The notes beneath the pieces are model-generated. The model ran no database searches, had not been told where the DNA came from, and saw only the letters and a list, made by a program, of their open reading frames with translations. Below are positions 34,059-40,378 of a stretch of DNA of 40,378 nucleotides, piece after piece. The DNA is from UBA6181 sp016934015 (GTDB taxonomy: Bacteria > Bacillota_I > Bacilli_A > Acholeplasmatales > Acholeplasmataceae): positions 1 through 40,378 of the forward strand of contig JAZHDG010000100.1 of the NCBI GenBank assembly GCA_036584525.1. The letters run 5' to 3'. Every line of letters starts with the position of its first letter. Position 1 is the stretch's first letter. Position numbers and translations under genes: made by a program.

Positions 34059-34717
34059 TCAACTTGGTATCCTATACTGCGAATTGTTTTAATTGAGACA
34101 TTTGAATCATTATTCTTCAACTTTTCACGAAGAGATTTAATATGCATATCTAGTGTTCTACTTTCACCAATAAAATCTGTATCCCATACTAATTTAAAAA
34201 TCGTTTCTTTAGAAACAACTTTTCCATTTTCTTTGATAAGTAGCTTTAAAATATCATATTCTTTTTGAGTGAGGTAAACTTCATGTTCATGAATCGTCAA
34301 TTGATGTTTTTTATCATCAATAATGAGATCTTGATAAAAATAGGATTCCATGGATTGTCGTTTTCTAAGTTTAGACTGTATTCGTGAAGTTAATTCAAAA
34401 ACTCCAAAGGGTTTTGTCATATAATCATCCGCCCCATAATCTAAAGCAATCACTTTGTCCATTTCACTTTGTAGAGCAGAAATCATCATAATTGGCACAT
34501 CATTATCAATTTTTCGAATGGTTTTTAAGATATCAATACCTGAAACTTGAGGTAGCATGACATCTAGTAATATCATATCAGGTCTTCTTTCGCGAAAAGC
34601 CTTAAAAAAGTCTTCAGCATTCGAAAACCCCAAGCCCATTAATTCAGCATGATCCAAAGTTTTTTGAATAATGTATGAAATTGACTGATCGTCTTCAACA
34701 AAGTATATGAGTGCCAT
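34055..34717 (-). CDS. phoP: OmpR/PhoB-family response regulator (PhoP/PhoB)
   Basis: 220 residues. Receiver domain with acidic pair ED(D) at 8-10, phospho-acceptor Asp52 (MILLDVMLP), Thr/Ser switch (MMISA) and Lys102 (DYMTKPFG); C-terminal winged-helix DNA-binding domain from about 125 (LTQKEYDILKLLIKENGKVVSKETIFKLVW ... TLDMHIKSLREKL). Binds DNA when phosphorylated by the kinase encoded after it. GGAGGG precedes the ATG. Nine bases after phoU. Order phoU-phoP-phoR implies one transcript. Confidence 0.9.
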   Translation of the reverse strand: MALIYFVEDDQSISYIIQKTLDHAELMGLGFSNAEDFFKAFRERRPDMILLDVMLPQVSGIDILKTIRKIDNDVPIMMISALQSEMDKVIALDYGADDYMTKPFGVFELTSRIQSKLRKRQSMESYFYQDLIIDDKKHQLTIHEHEVYLTQKEYDILKLLIKENGKVVSKETIFKLVWDTDFIGESRTLDMHIKSLREKLKNNDSNVSIKTIRSIGYQVE

Positions 34718-34726
34718 AATGCCCTC

Positions 34727-35389
34727 CTAAAATAGTGGCGTATTTTTATGTTTCCCACTCACCATAAATATAATCCATTCAGCAATATTCACTGCATGAT
34801 CACCAATACGTTCAAAATATTTGGCAACCATCAATACGTAAATCGCTTCATTCGGATCAACTTTATCTTCTTTAAGTTCATGTGTCATTTTTTGAATAAG
34901 TTGATTAAAAAGATCATCAACAAGGTCGTCTGTTTCAATAACTTTTAATGCAATTTCTTGATCAACATGAACTAGTCCTTCAATGCTTGATAACACCATA
35001 TTCTCAACAATCTCTGCCATTTTAGATGTCATTGGCATGATTCGCTTATTCCGTTGATCATCAAGATGGAGGGTCATTTCAGCAATATCACTCGCATGAT
35101 CTCCAATACGTTCAATATCAGTGATGAGTTTTAAAATACCTGTAACAAGTCTTAAATCACTTGCTAAGGGTTGTTCTCTCCATATGATTTGAATAGCTTT
35201 TTTTGCAATTTCCTCTTCGTATTTGTCAACTTCAGAATCTTTAGCCATGACTTTTCTTGCGAGTTCTTGATCATTATTTTTAAATGCAAAAAGCCCTTCT
35301 CGAATATTTGATAATGCAAGATCTGCCATCATCGCTACATCTTTTTTTAAGATTTCTAGTGATTCAATTAATGTACTTCTTAAGGCCAT
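34727..35389 (-). CDS. phoU: PhoU, phosphate-signalling regulator
   Basis: 220 residues, normal length. Two PhoU repeats with the metal-binding E/DxxxD signatures ITDIERIGDHASDIAE near 88-103 and YFERIGDHAVNIAE near 192-205. PhoU connects the Pst phosphate transporter to the PhoR kinase and limits phosphate uptake. The start has AGGAGA seven bases upstream. No pst gene lies upstream; instead there is a 536-base region with hairpins. Confidence 0.94.
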   Translation of the reverse strand: MALRSTLIESLEILKKDVAMMADLALSNIREGLFAFKNNDQELARKVMAKDSEVDKYEEEIAKKAIQIIWREQPLASDLRLVTGILKLITDIERIGDHASDIAEMTLHLDDQRNKRIMPMTSKMAEIVENMVLSSIEGLVHVDQEIALKVIETDDLVDDLFNQLIQKMTHELKEDKVDPNEAIYVLMVAKYFERIGDHAVNIAEWIIFMVSGKHKNTPLF

Positions 35390-35598
35390 AATATTCTCCT
35401 ATCCAAATCGACCAGTATATAAACTTCGGTCTTTTTATATTGTGGTGTAAAAAATAGAGTTGAAGTGTTGCTATATTCAACGAGTTCACTCGTTGAGAAG
35501 AAAGTGTTATTGATTTCAATAAGTGTTTCTTGTTACATATTGTGTTTCACGATGATAATCAAGTAGTTATTATTAATTCTACCACGAAATCTATGGTT

Positions 35599-35688
35599 TT
35601 AGTTATAGCAACAAATTCTTAGAATTGATGTTCTTTCATCCATCGAAATCACATTTAGTTTAATCACTGGATTATCTATAGGTTGCAT
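35599..35688 (-). pseudogene. Small ORF, possibly the start of a broken gene
   Basis: An ATG at 35686-35688 preceded by AGAGGAGG (only three to four bases away) opens a 29-codon ORF ending in TAA. Reading on in the same frame toward phoU passes one more TAA but otherwise stays open for about 100 codons, with a plausible codon and residue mix, up to the phoU start. This looks like a degenerate gene, or it is chance. No homologue recognised. Confidence 0.25.
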
Positions 35689-35705
35689 AATCCTCCTCTT
35701 TCAAG

Positions 35706-35726
35706 CAAGAAAAGACCACGAGGTCT
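35706..35726 (-). terminator. Terminator-like hairpin in the phoU leader
   Basis: Leftward stem AGACC (35722-35726) with GGTCT (35713-35717), loop TCGT, then TTTTCTT. It lies at the end of a possible structured element and upstream of phoU. Confidence 0.5.
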
Positions 35727-35866
35727 ATATGCTGGATTATTTAAAAACAGCTTTAAACTAATGTGATGCAAATCTGATAACTTCTATAAACCCAGCTTTT
35801 GTTTCTGATGTTATCCTTTTGTATAAAAAACTATATTTTTTGTTTCACGTAACTAGTATATAAAAA

Positions 35867-35895
35867 TAAAAAAAACGGAGATACCAAATCTCCGT
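35867..35895 (-). terminator. Terminator of the ABC exporter operon
   Basis: Leftward stem ACGGAGAT (35888-35895) with ATCTCCGT (35875-35882), loop TTGGT, then eight T. Thirty bases after the permease stop. Confidence 0.9.
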
Positions 35896-35925
35896 AAGAC
35901 TTATGTAAAAAATATGTAAATTGAG

Positions 35926-36807
35926 TTATTTCCCCATTTTCTGATTAAGTCTTCGATAAGCAAAATAAAGTAAGGCCATAGCTAATAAGACTGAACCGAG
36001 CATAATCCATATCATGGATACATCGGTTCCTAAAATTCCAATCTCTGTTGTCCCATATACTATACTAATTTCTTCCATAGCTTCACTAGGTACAATTGCA
36101 CTCAATTCTTCGTAAGGCCCTTTTAATAATACATTCTTTAAAATAATAGCCATATGGGTAAATGGAACAAGTGATGCAACATATGCCATGGATTTTCCAA
36201 GAACGACAAGGGGCATATAAATACCACTCACAAATCCAATAAGAGTTCCTAAAATCCCCGACATCGTACCAAAAGCATTAACAGATTTTAGAAGTGTTGT
36301 TATGAATATCATCATTGAAGAGGATATAAATGTAAATAGGAAAATATAGAGTGACGCTAGTAAAATTGCTCCAACCGAATACCAATATCCAGAAAAAACA
36401 CCAACATATAAGATAGTTAATGCCCACATAAATAATGTAAGGACTGTCGTCACAATAATGGAAGAGATGTAGTAACTTAATATAATTTTATATCGTTTCA
36501 CAGGTGTTACTAAAAATCCATCAAGTCTACGATATTCCATGTCATTAATAATACTTCCCATCATACCTAACGATAAAGACATTGTATTAATCACGATGAC
36601 ACCACCCATCATGACTCCAGCAACTAAATATGTTTTTAAATTATCATCAAGTAAATCCAGCTCAGATCCTGAAGTGAATTGGCGTCCAATAAATAGAAAA
36701 TAAAGAGTTAATAGAATTAAAACACTTAAAAATGAGAAAAATACAGCTGTTTTATCTCTTAAAAAAATTAAGATATGACGTTTTGTCAGTGAAATCAAAC
36801 TATACAT
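35926..36807 (-). CDS. ABC-2 type transporter permease
   Basis: 293 residues from the ATG at 36805-36807, chosen for GGAGGTG directly upstream; a longer frame from 36843 would overlap the ATPase gene by 44 bases. Six hydrophobic segments in the ABC2_membrane/DrrB/NodJ layout, with a large loop between TM1 and TM2 and another near the C-terminus (LKGPYEELSAIVPSEAMEEI). It forms the export channel for the ATPase encoded by the preceding gene (8-base overlap). Substrate unknown; drugs, lipids or peptides are all exported by this family. Confidence 0.88.
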   Translation of the reverse strand: MYSLISLTKRHILIFLRDKTAVFFSFLSVLILLTLYFLFIGRQFTSGSELDLLDDNLKTYLVAGVMMGGVIVINTMSLSLGMMGSIINDMEYRRLDGFLVTPVKRYKIILSYYISSIIVTTVLTLFMWALTILYVGVFSGYWYSVGAILLASLYIFLFTFISSSMMIFITTLLKSVNAFGTMSGILGTLIGFVSGIYMPLVVLGKSMAYVASLVPFTHMAIILKNVLLKGPYEELSAIVPSEAMEEISIVYGTTEIGILGTDVSMIWIMLGSVLLAMALLYFAYRRLNQKMGK

Positions 36808-37705
36808 TTCTTTCACCTCCAATAACTTTAATAAACACATCATCCATTGATCCCTTAACCACTTCTAATTGCTTGATGTTTTCACTGAAAAGTTTAATCA
36901 AATGAAGTGCATCTTCCGTTTCATTCACATGGAAAACAAATTCATCACTAATTTTTTCATATAATATGTTTTGTTCTTCAAGAGTTTTGATAAATAATGG
37001 TTTTTCTTTAGGAACAATTTTTAACCGATCATGGCTATATTTTTCTTTTAATGCTGCAGGAGTTCCTTGAACAATGATTTGGCCTTTATTAATGATCACC
37101 ACATGATCTGCATTTGCAGCTTCTTCCATATAATGAGTTGTTAAAAAAATGGTAATGTTTTTCTTTTCTTTGAGATCTTTAATAACGTCCCAAACAAGAC
37201 TTCTCGTTTCTGGATCAAGTCCGGTTGTAGGTTCATCTAGTAATAATATTTCTGGGTTTGAAAATAAAGCTCGAGCAATTTCAGCTCGTCTTTTTTGACC
37301 ACCTGAGAGTGTTCTAAACTTTTGGTTTTCGAATTCATATAAATGTAAATACTTAGAGAGTTCATCATATCGAGATAATGCTTCCTTTTTTGAATCCAAA
37401 TATAGCGATCCACGAAGTAACAAATTCTCTTTAACGGTTAAATAATCATCTAATACATTGGACTGAAATACAACACCAATTTTTTCTCTAAAATACTTTT
37501 GATTGGTCTTACCATTAAGCAAAATTTCACCTTCCGTTTTATCAAGTAAGGTGGTAATCATGTTTATAGTGGTCGACTTTCCAGCTCCATTAGGTCCTAA
37601 AAAAGCAAACAAACTGCCTCTTCTGACATCAAATGAAATATGATCAACTGCACAAAGTGAATCATAATATTTGACGAGGTCTTTAACACTTAAAATAATA
37701 TCCAT
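36800..37705 (-). CDS. ABC-2 type transporter ATPase
   Basis: 301 residues. Walker A GPNGAGKST at 37-45, Q-loop FQSN, signature LSGGQKRR, Walker B ILLLDEPTTGLDP, H-loop TTHYMEEA. The ~75-residue C-terminal part is typical of DrrA/CcmA-type exporter ATPases. AAGGAGATC lies upstream of the ATG. Works with the permease encoded after it; preceded by a small membrane protein gene 17 bases upstream. Confidence 0.92.
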   Translation of the reverse strand: MDIILSVKDLVKYYDSLCAVDHISFDVRRGSLFAFLGPNGAGKSTTINMITTLLDKTEGEILLNGKTNQKYFREKIGVVFQSNVLDDYLTVKENLLLRGSLYLDSKKEALSRYDELSKYLHLYEFENQKFRTLSGGQKRRAEIARALFSNPEILLLDEPTTGLDPETRSLVWDVIKDLKEKKNITIFLTTHYMEEAANADHVVIINKGQIIVQGTPAALKEKYSHDRLKIVPKEKPLFIKTLEEQNILYEKISDEFVFHVNETEDALHLIKLFSENIKQLEVVKGSMDDVFIKVIGGERNV

Positions 37706-37722
37706 TCATGATCTCCTTAAAA

Positions 37723-38067
37723 TTAGTTTTTATGTTCTAAATATTCATCCCATATATATAAAACACCAAGTAATATTGGAACCATCATCACCCATACAAT
37801 TTCTTCATCAACCCATAAAGAAATGATTTGAGCAATTAAAATAAGTAAAATCAAAATGATTCCTGAAATCTTTTTCCATTTAATACCAAGTATGGCAAAA
37901 ATGAATACGAGTGGCATGACAATTAACCATATGTTGTCAGCCAGTGTGTAACTTTCTTCGAGAAAAGGTAAAGGATTTCCATAACCAAAATAAAATGGTA
38001 TGCCAAAAACCAGTATTATAAAAGCAAGAATGTAAGAACTATAGGTTAAAATTCTAACCCTTTTCAT
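37723..38067 (-). CDS. Small four-TM membrane protein, unknown function
   Basis: 114 residues with four hydrophobic segments (about 9-28, 45-61, 68-86 and 91-107) and very short loops (PFYFGYGNPLPFLEESY, WVDEEIVW). AGGTG lies seven bases before the ATG. Likely first gene of the transcript with the ABC-2 exporter (17 bases to the ATPase). No family recognised. Confidence 0.7.
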   Translation of the reverse strand: MKRVRILTYSSYILAFIILVFGIPFYFGYGNPLPFLEESYTLADNIWLIVMPLVFIFAILGIKWKKISGIILILLILIAQIISLWVDEEIVWVMMVPILLGVLYIWDEYLEHKN

Positions 38068-38135
38068 CTTCTAACACCTACTTTATCAGTATTAAGTTTA
38101 TATATAGTTGATTTCATTATATAATTACAAAATAA

Positions 38136-39344
38136 TTACATGGACGCATGATAACCAGCAACATAGCCACTCGACCATGCCCATTGTAAATTAAATCCAC
38201 CACATAATGCGTCGATATCTAAAATTTCACCTGTAAAATAAAGTTTAGGCATAATTTTCGACTCTAGTGTATGTGCATGAATTTCATCAATTCGAACACC
38301 ACCAGCAGTTACTTGTGCTTCTGTGAAATCTTTACTTCCAGTAACTTTAAATCGCCAATCAAATAAAATAGATAATAAATTTCTACTTTCTTCTTTTGTT
38401 AACTCTTGAAGAATTTTATCTTTTGGTATTTTTGTTTCCTTTAAAATAGGATCAATAAGTTTATGATGAATAAGCCCGGTTAAAAAATGCTTGATTTGCC
38501 GATCTTTCATATCCTTCATCCGCTCAATCACATCTAATTTTTCGATGTAATTGATAATAATTACTTTAATCCATACATCTTTGTTTTGATGGATAAGTTC
38601 ATTTGCTTTTCGAGATAGTTGTAAAATTCCTGGGCCACTTACGCCATATTTAGTAAATAATACATCACTGAATTCAGATTGGATGATTTGCTTATAATCT
38701 AGAAGTTCAACAGTGCCTTTAAATTTAACACCATCCAAATGTTTTAAATACGGACTATCTAATGTTAATTTTACAAGTGATGGATAAACATCTGTGATAT
38801 GATGCCCTAATGATTCGGATAAAAAGTAACCATTCCCATCGCTTCCGGATTGAGGAAGTGCTTTTCCACCTGTCGCTAGAATAACTCGGTCTGCAGTATA
38901 AGTATCTTTATCTGTATTTATCTGAAAAACATCACCTTGTTTTGTGATTTCTTTAACGAATGTTTCATAAACTACATGAATTTTTTGATGTTTGATTTCT
39001 TCCTCGAAAAGCATATTGATAGATGAAGCTTGCTCAGAAAGTGGATATGTCTTACCTTCATCTTCTATTTTGGGATATATACCGAGTTGCTTAAAAAACG
39101 AAATGGTTTTATCAACACTAAATTGTTCGAATATGGAATTAACAAAATCCGGATGATTATAATTGTTAGGTGTAGCATCTACATTCGTAAAATTACAACG
39201 GCCATTACCTGTCGCTAAAATCTTTTTCCCTAATTTATGATTACGTTCGATAATCGTCACATCAGCGCTGTTTTTCCGTGCAGATAAAGCGGCCATCATA
39301 CCACTCGCTCCGCCACCAATAATGATGACTCTTTTTGGATGCAT
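38136..39344 (-). CDS. FAD/NAD(P)-binding flavoprotein, HI0933/BaiN family
   Basis: 402 residues from the ATG at 39342-39344, chosen for AGGTGA upstream; a longer frame from 39416 would run through the promoter. FAD-binding Rossmann motif VIIIGGGASGMMAA at 6-19, the family signature KLGKKILATGNGRCNFTN near 37-54, and the C-terminal LYFTGEILDIDALCGGFNLQWAWSSGYVAG. Members reduce or oxidise diverse substrates; BaiN acts on bile acids in gut clostridia, but the substrate here is unknown. Cytoplasmic. Likely monocistronic, divergent from thpR. Confidence 0.9.
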   Translation of the reverse strand: MHPKRVIIIGGGASGMMAALSARKNSADVTIIERNHKLGKKILATGNGRCNFTNVDATPNNYNHPDFVNSIFEQFSVDKTISFFKQLGIYPKIEDEGKTYPLSEQASSINMLFEEEIKHQKIHVVYETFVKEITKQGDVFQINTDKDTYTADRVILATGGKALPQSGSDGNGYFLSESLGHHITDVYPSLVKLTLDSPYLKHLDGVKFKGTVELLDYKQIIQSEFSDVLFTKYGVSGPGILQLSRKANELIHQNKDVWIKVIIINYIEKLDVIERMKDMKDRQIKHFLTGLIHHKLIDPILKETKIPKDKILQELTKEESRNLLSILFDWRFKVTGSKDFTEAQVTAGGVRIDEIHAHTLESKIMPKLYFTGEILDIDALCGGFNLQWAWSSGYVAGYHASM

Positions 39345-39368
39345 AAAATCACCTATCTGTTTTTTCTT

Positions 39369-39377
39369 ATTATACCA
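39369..39377 (-). promoter_or_regulatory. Extended -10 promoter of the flavoprotein gene
   Basis: Leftward TGGTATAAT, 25 bases before the ATG. Confidence 0.6.
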
Positions 39378-39417
39378 TACTCTATCTATAAGAATGATGA
39401 ACAATTGTATCTTCATG

Positions 39418-39423
39418 TATAAT
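39418..39423 (+). promoter_or_regulatory. -10 box of thpR
   Basis: TATAAT 27 bases before the thpR start; no convincing -35. Divergent from the flavoprotein promoter 40 bases away. Confidence 0.45.
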
Positions 39424-39450
39424 AAAGTTATAAGAAATAGAGGTTATGAG

Positions 39451-39990
39451 ATGAGACTCTTCATTGGAATTAGTTTGGACTTAAGAGTTAAGCAAGAACT
39501 AGTTAAACTTCAAGAAATATGGCTACAAAATTCAATAAAATATCATATGACGGATGATAACAATTTACATCTAACGTTAAAGTTTTTGGGTGAAGTCAAT
39601 CCTTCATTTATTGATGAAATCATGGAATCTCTCGAAGATAATTTAAAAGAATTTTCTTCATTTATGATTAAAATTCAAGGAATTGGTTCATTTGTTAGAA
39701 ACCAAGAACATATCTTATGGGCAGGCGTCACTGATGGGAAAGAAATACTAAATAAATTGTATAAAAAAGTTGATTCCGCAATTAAGTCTATCCCAATAAA
39801 TACCGATCAAAACAATTTCAAACCTCATATCACTTTAGCAAGACGAGTAATTTTTAAAGATGACAAGCCTATTACTTTGCCTTTGATATCAATAGAACAA
39901 AAGATTACAACCGTCACCTTGTTTCACAGCCACCAAGTTTACGGGAAATTAACCTATACTCCAATCGAATCAATCGTATTAAATGATTAA
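39451..39990 (+). CDS. thpR: RNA 2',3'-cyclic phosphodiesterase (2H family, ThpR/LigT)
   Basis: 179 residues from the ATG at 39451, with AGAGG upstream; a longer frame from 39322 would overlap the divergent gene. The two catalytic HxT motifs of 2H phosphoesterases are present: HLT (His40, Thr42, in LHLTLKFLGE) and HIT (His126, Thr128, in FKPHITLAR), with the N-terminus RLFIGISLD typical of the family. It opens 2',3'-cyclic phosphates on RNA ends and is cytoplasmic. Own terminator follows directly. Confidence 0.93.
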   Translation: MRLFIGISLDLRVKQELVKLQEIWLQNSIKYHMTDDNNLHLTLKFLGEVNPSFIDEIMESLEDNLKEFSSFMIKIQGIGSFVRNQEHILWAGVTDGKEILNKLYKKVDSAIKSIPINTDQNNFKPHITLARRVIFKDDKPITLPLISIEQKITTVTLFHSHQVYGKLTYTPIESIVLND

Positions 39991-39991
39991 A

Positions 39992-40014
39992 AAGACACTG
40001 GGTCAGTGTCTTTT
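39992..40014. terminator. Bidirectional terminator between thpR and the DUF2161-like gene
   Basis: Perfect 9-base arms AAGACACTG (39992-40000) and CAGTGTCTT (40004-40012), three-base loop, T-rich on both strands (TTTTG rightward, CTTTTTAA leftward). Serves both convergent genes. Confidence 0.85.
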
Positions 40015-40016
40015 GT

Positions 40017-40378
40017 TTATATATGTGATAAATTTTTAAGTTCATTTATTCCAATTTCTGAAAGTTGATATTGTCCACGCTCAATTCTTTTGAACCACCC
40101 ATAATAATTTTTTTGTAATATACTCGATGTTTTTTCAATATGTGTTTCACTTTTAATCATTTTGGGGGATGCCGTATGATGTATCTCTATAACTTTAGCA
40201 ATTTGAATCACTTGTTCTCTATAATAAGTCATCTGAATACCTTTTGTCCCACCTAAAACATCTGTGTTTTCTCTTAAACTAAACTCTTTTCGAGTTTTAA
40301 CTTTCTTATCTTGATTTCTCTCTTTACTTTTTTTTACATCATATTCTAAAGCATCGAGATAAACTTCTGCTCTGTTTT
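40017..40378 (-). CDS. DUF2161-like protein, C-terminal part (5' end outside the window)
   Basis: The last ~119 codons of a leftward gene; the frame stays open to the right edge, so the apparent start at the Met near 40232 is internal. The sequence DVLGGTKGIQMTYYREQVIQIAKV ... SSILQKNYYGWFKRIERGQYQLSEIG matches the C-terminal part of DUF2161 proteins (uncharacterised, thought to be a PD-(D/E)XK-type nuclease family); the catalytic part would be outside. Recognition is from memory of the conserved motif and is moderately sure. Function unknown. Confidence 0.6.
   Translation of the reverse strand, partial: NRAEVYLDALEYDVKKSKERNQDKKVKTRKEFSLRENTDVLGGTKGIQMTYYREQVIQIAKVIEIHHTASPKMIKSETHIEKTSSILQKNYYGWFKRIERGQYQLSEIGINELKNLSHI

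Larger units (their letters stand above)
35390..35925. other. 536-base region ahead of phoU: hairpins, no intact gene
   Basis: From right to left: terminator of the ABC exporter (35867-35895); an element with a possible closing stem 35789-35796/35731-35738; a terminator-like hairpin 35706-35726; a ribosome-site-like AGAGGAGG and a 29-codon ORF; then an in-frame stretch with stops containing two hairpins (7-bp arms TTATTGA/TCAATAA and CAACGAG/CTCGTTG, the latter near 35479-35496) and three AAGTGTT copies at 35463, 35502 and 35521. Whether it is a leader RNA, a decayed gene or both cannot be told from sequence alone. Confidence 0.5.

Noticed and set aside
35479..35496. CAACGAG/CTCGTTG hairpin considered as a terminator of a transcript upstream of phoU
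   Set aside because: No T run follows on either strand, so it is listed only as structure in the leader region.
39322..39450. 43-residue N-terminal extension of ThpR
   Set aside because: It overlaps the divergent flavoprotein gene and its promoter, and ThpR family members start at MRLFIGI.
40017..40232. 71-residue complete protein starting at 40232
   Set aside because: The frame is open to the window edge and the residues before that Met continue the family motif, so this is the tail of a longer gene.

Overview
The window is AT-rich DNA from a Firmicutes/Mollicutes-type bacterium. Start sites carry strong AGGAGG-like ribosome sites. TGA is used as a stop several times (for example in the ATGA overlaps at 17754-17757, 19110-19113 and 34055-34058), and the only tRNA-Trp seen has anticodon CCA. 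That rules out the Mycoplasma/Spiroplasma UGA-Trp code as far as this window shows. Together with Mycoplasma/lactococcal-style Opp transporters, lipoproteins with InlB-type B-repeats, BspA-type leucine-rich repeat proteins and a pyruvate:ferredoxin oxidoreductase, it suggests an anaerobic Acholeplasma/Izemoplasma/Haloplasma-like lineage. The lineage is an inference; no marker gene settles it.

Layout. 1-104: start of sufC (leftward). 105-484: leader region with a possible small structured RNA, a terminator and a good promoter. 485-2731: a lipoprotein with an InlB repeat and a C-terminal S41-protease-like domain. 2857-12360: a leftward operon oppB-oppC-oppD-oppF followed by a triple InlB-repeat lipoprotein, two small membrane proteins and a 5-TM protein with 19 extracellular LRRs. 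12845-15481: its probable peptide-binding lipoprotein, OppA fused to two InlB repeats, with its own promoter and terminator. 15691-24707: a second leftward opp operon, oppA-oppB-oppC-oppD-oppF, followed by a small membrane protein and another 5-TM LRR protein with a zinc ribbon. The two opp loci therefore end in the same kind of protein, and this is the most unusual feature of the window.

24894-28906: bcp-type peroxiredoxin and nifJ (PFOR), co-directional. 29058-31083: tRNA-Leu, a surface protein with Ig-like repeats, then a tRNA-His/Gln/Gln cluster. 31210-32196: a two-TM unknown protein (rightward), then tRNA-Trp. 32373-35389: phoU-phoP-phoR, without pst genes nearby, preceded by an odd 536-base leader with hairpins and a broken reading frame. 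35926-38067: a small membrane protein and an ABC-2 export pair. 38136-39344: HI0933/BaiN-like flavoprotein. 39451-39990: ThpR 2H phosphodiesterase (rightward). 40017-40378: the C-terminal part of a DUF2161-like protein.

Working picture: most of the window is cell-surface and peptide-uptake capacity. Two Opp systems import peptides, and lipoproteins and LRR proteins made from the same transcripts are displayed on the outer face of the membrane. PFOR is consistent with fermentation of the resulting pyruvate. Functions of the LRR/InlB proteins are inferred from domain architecture only.
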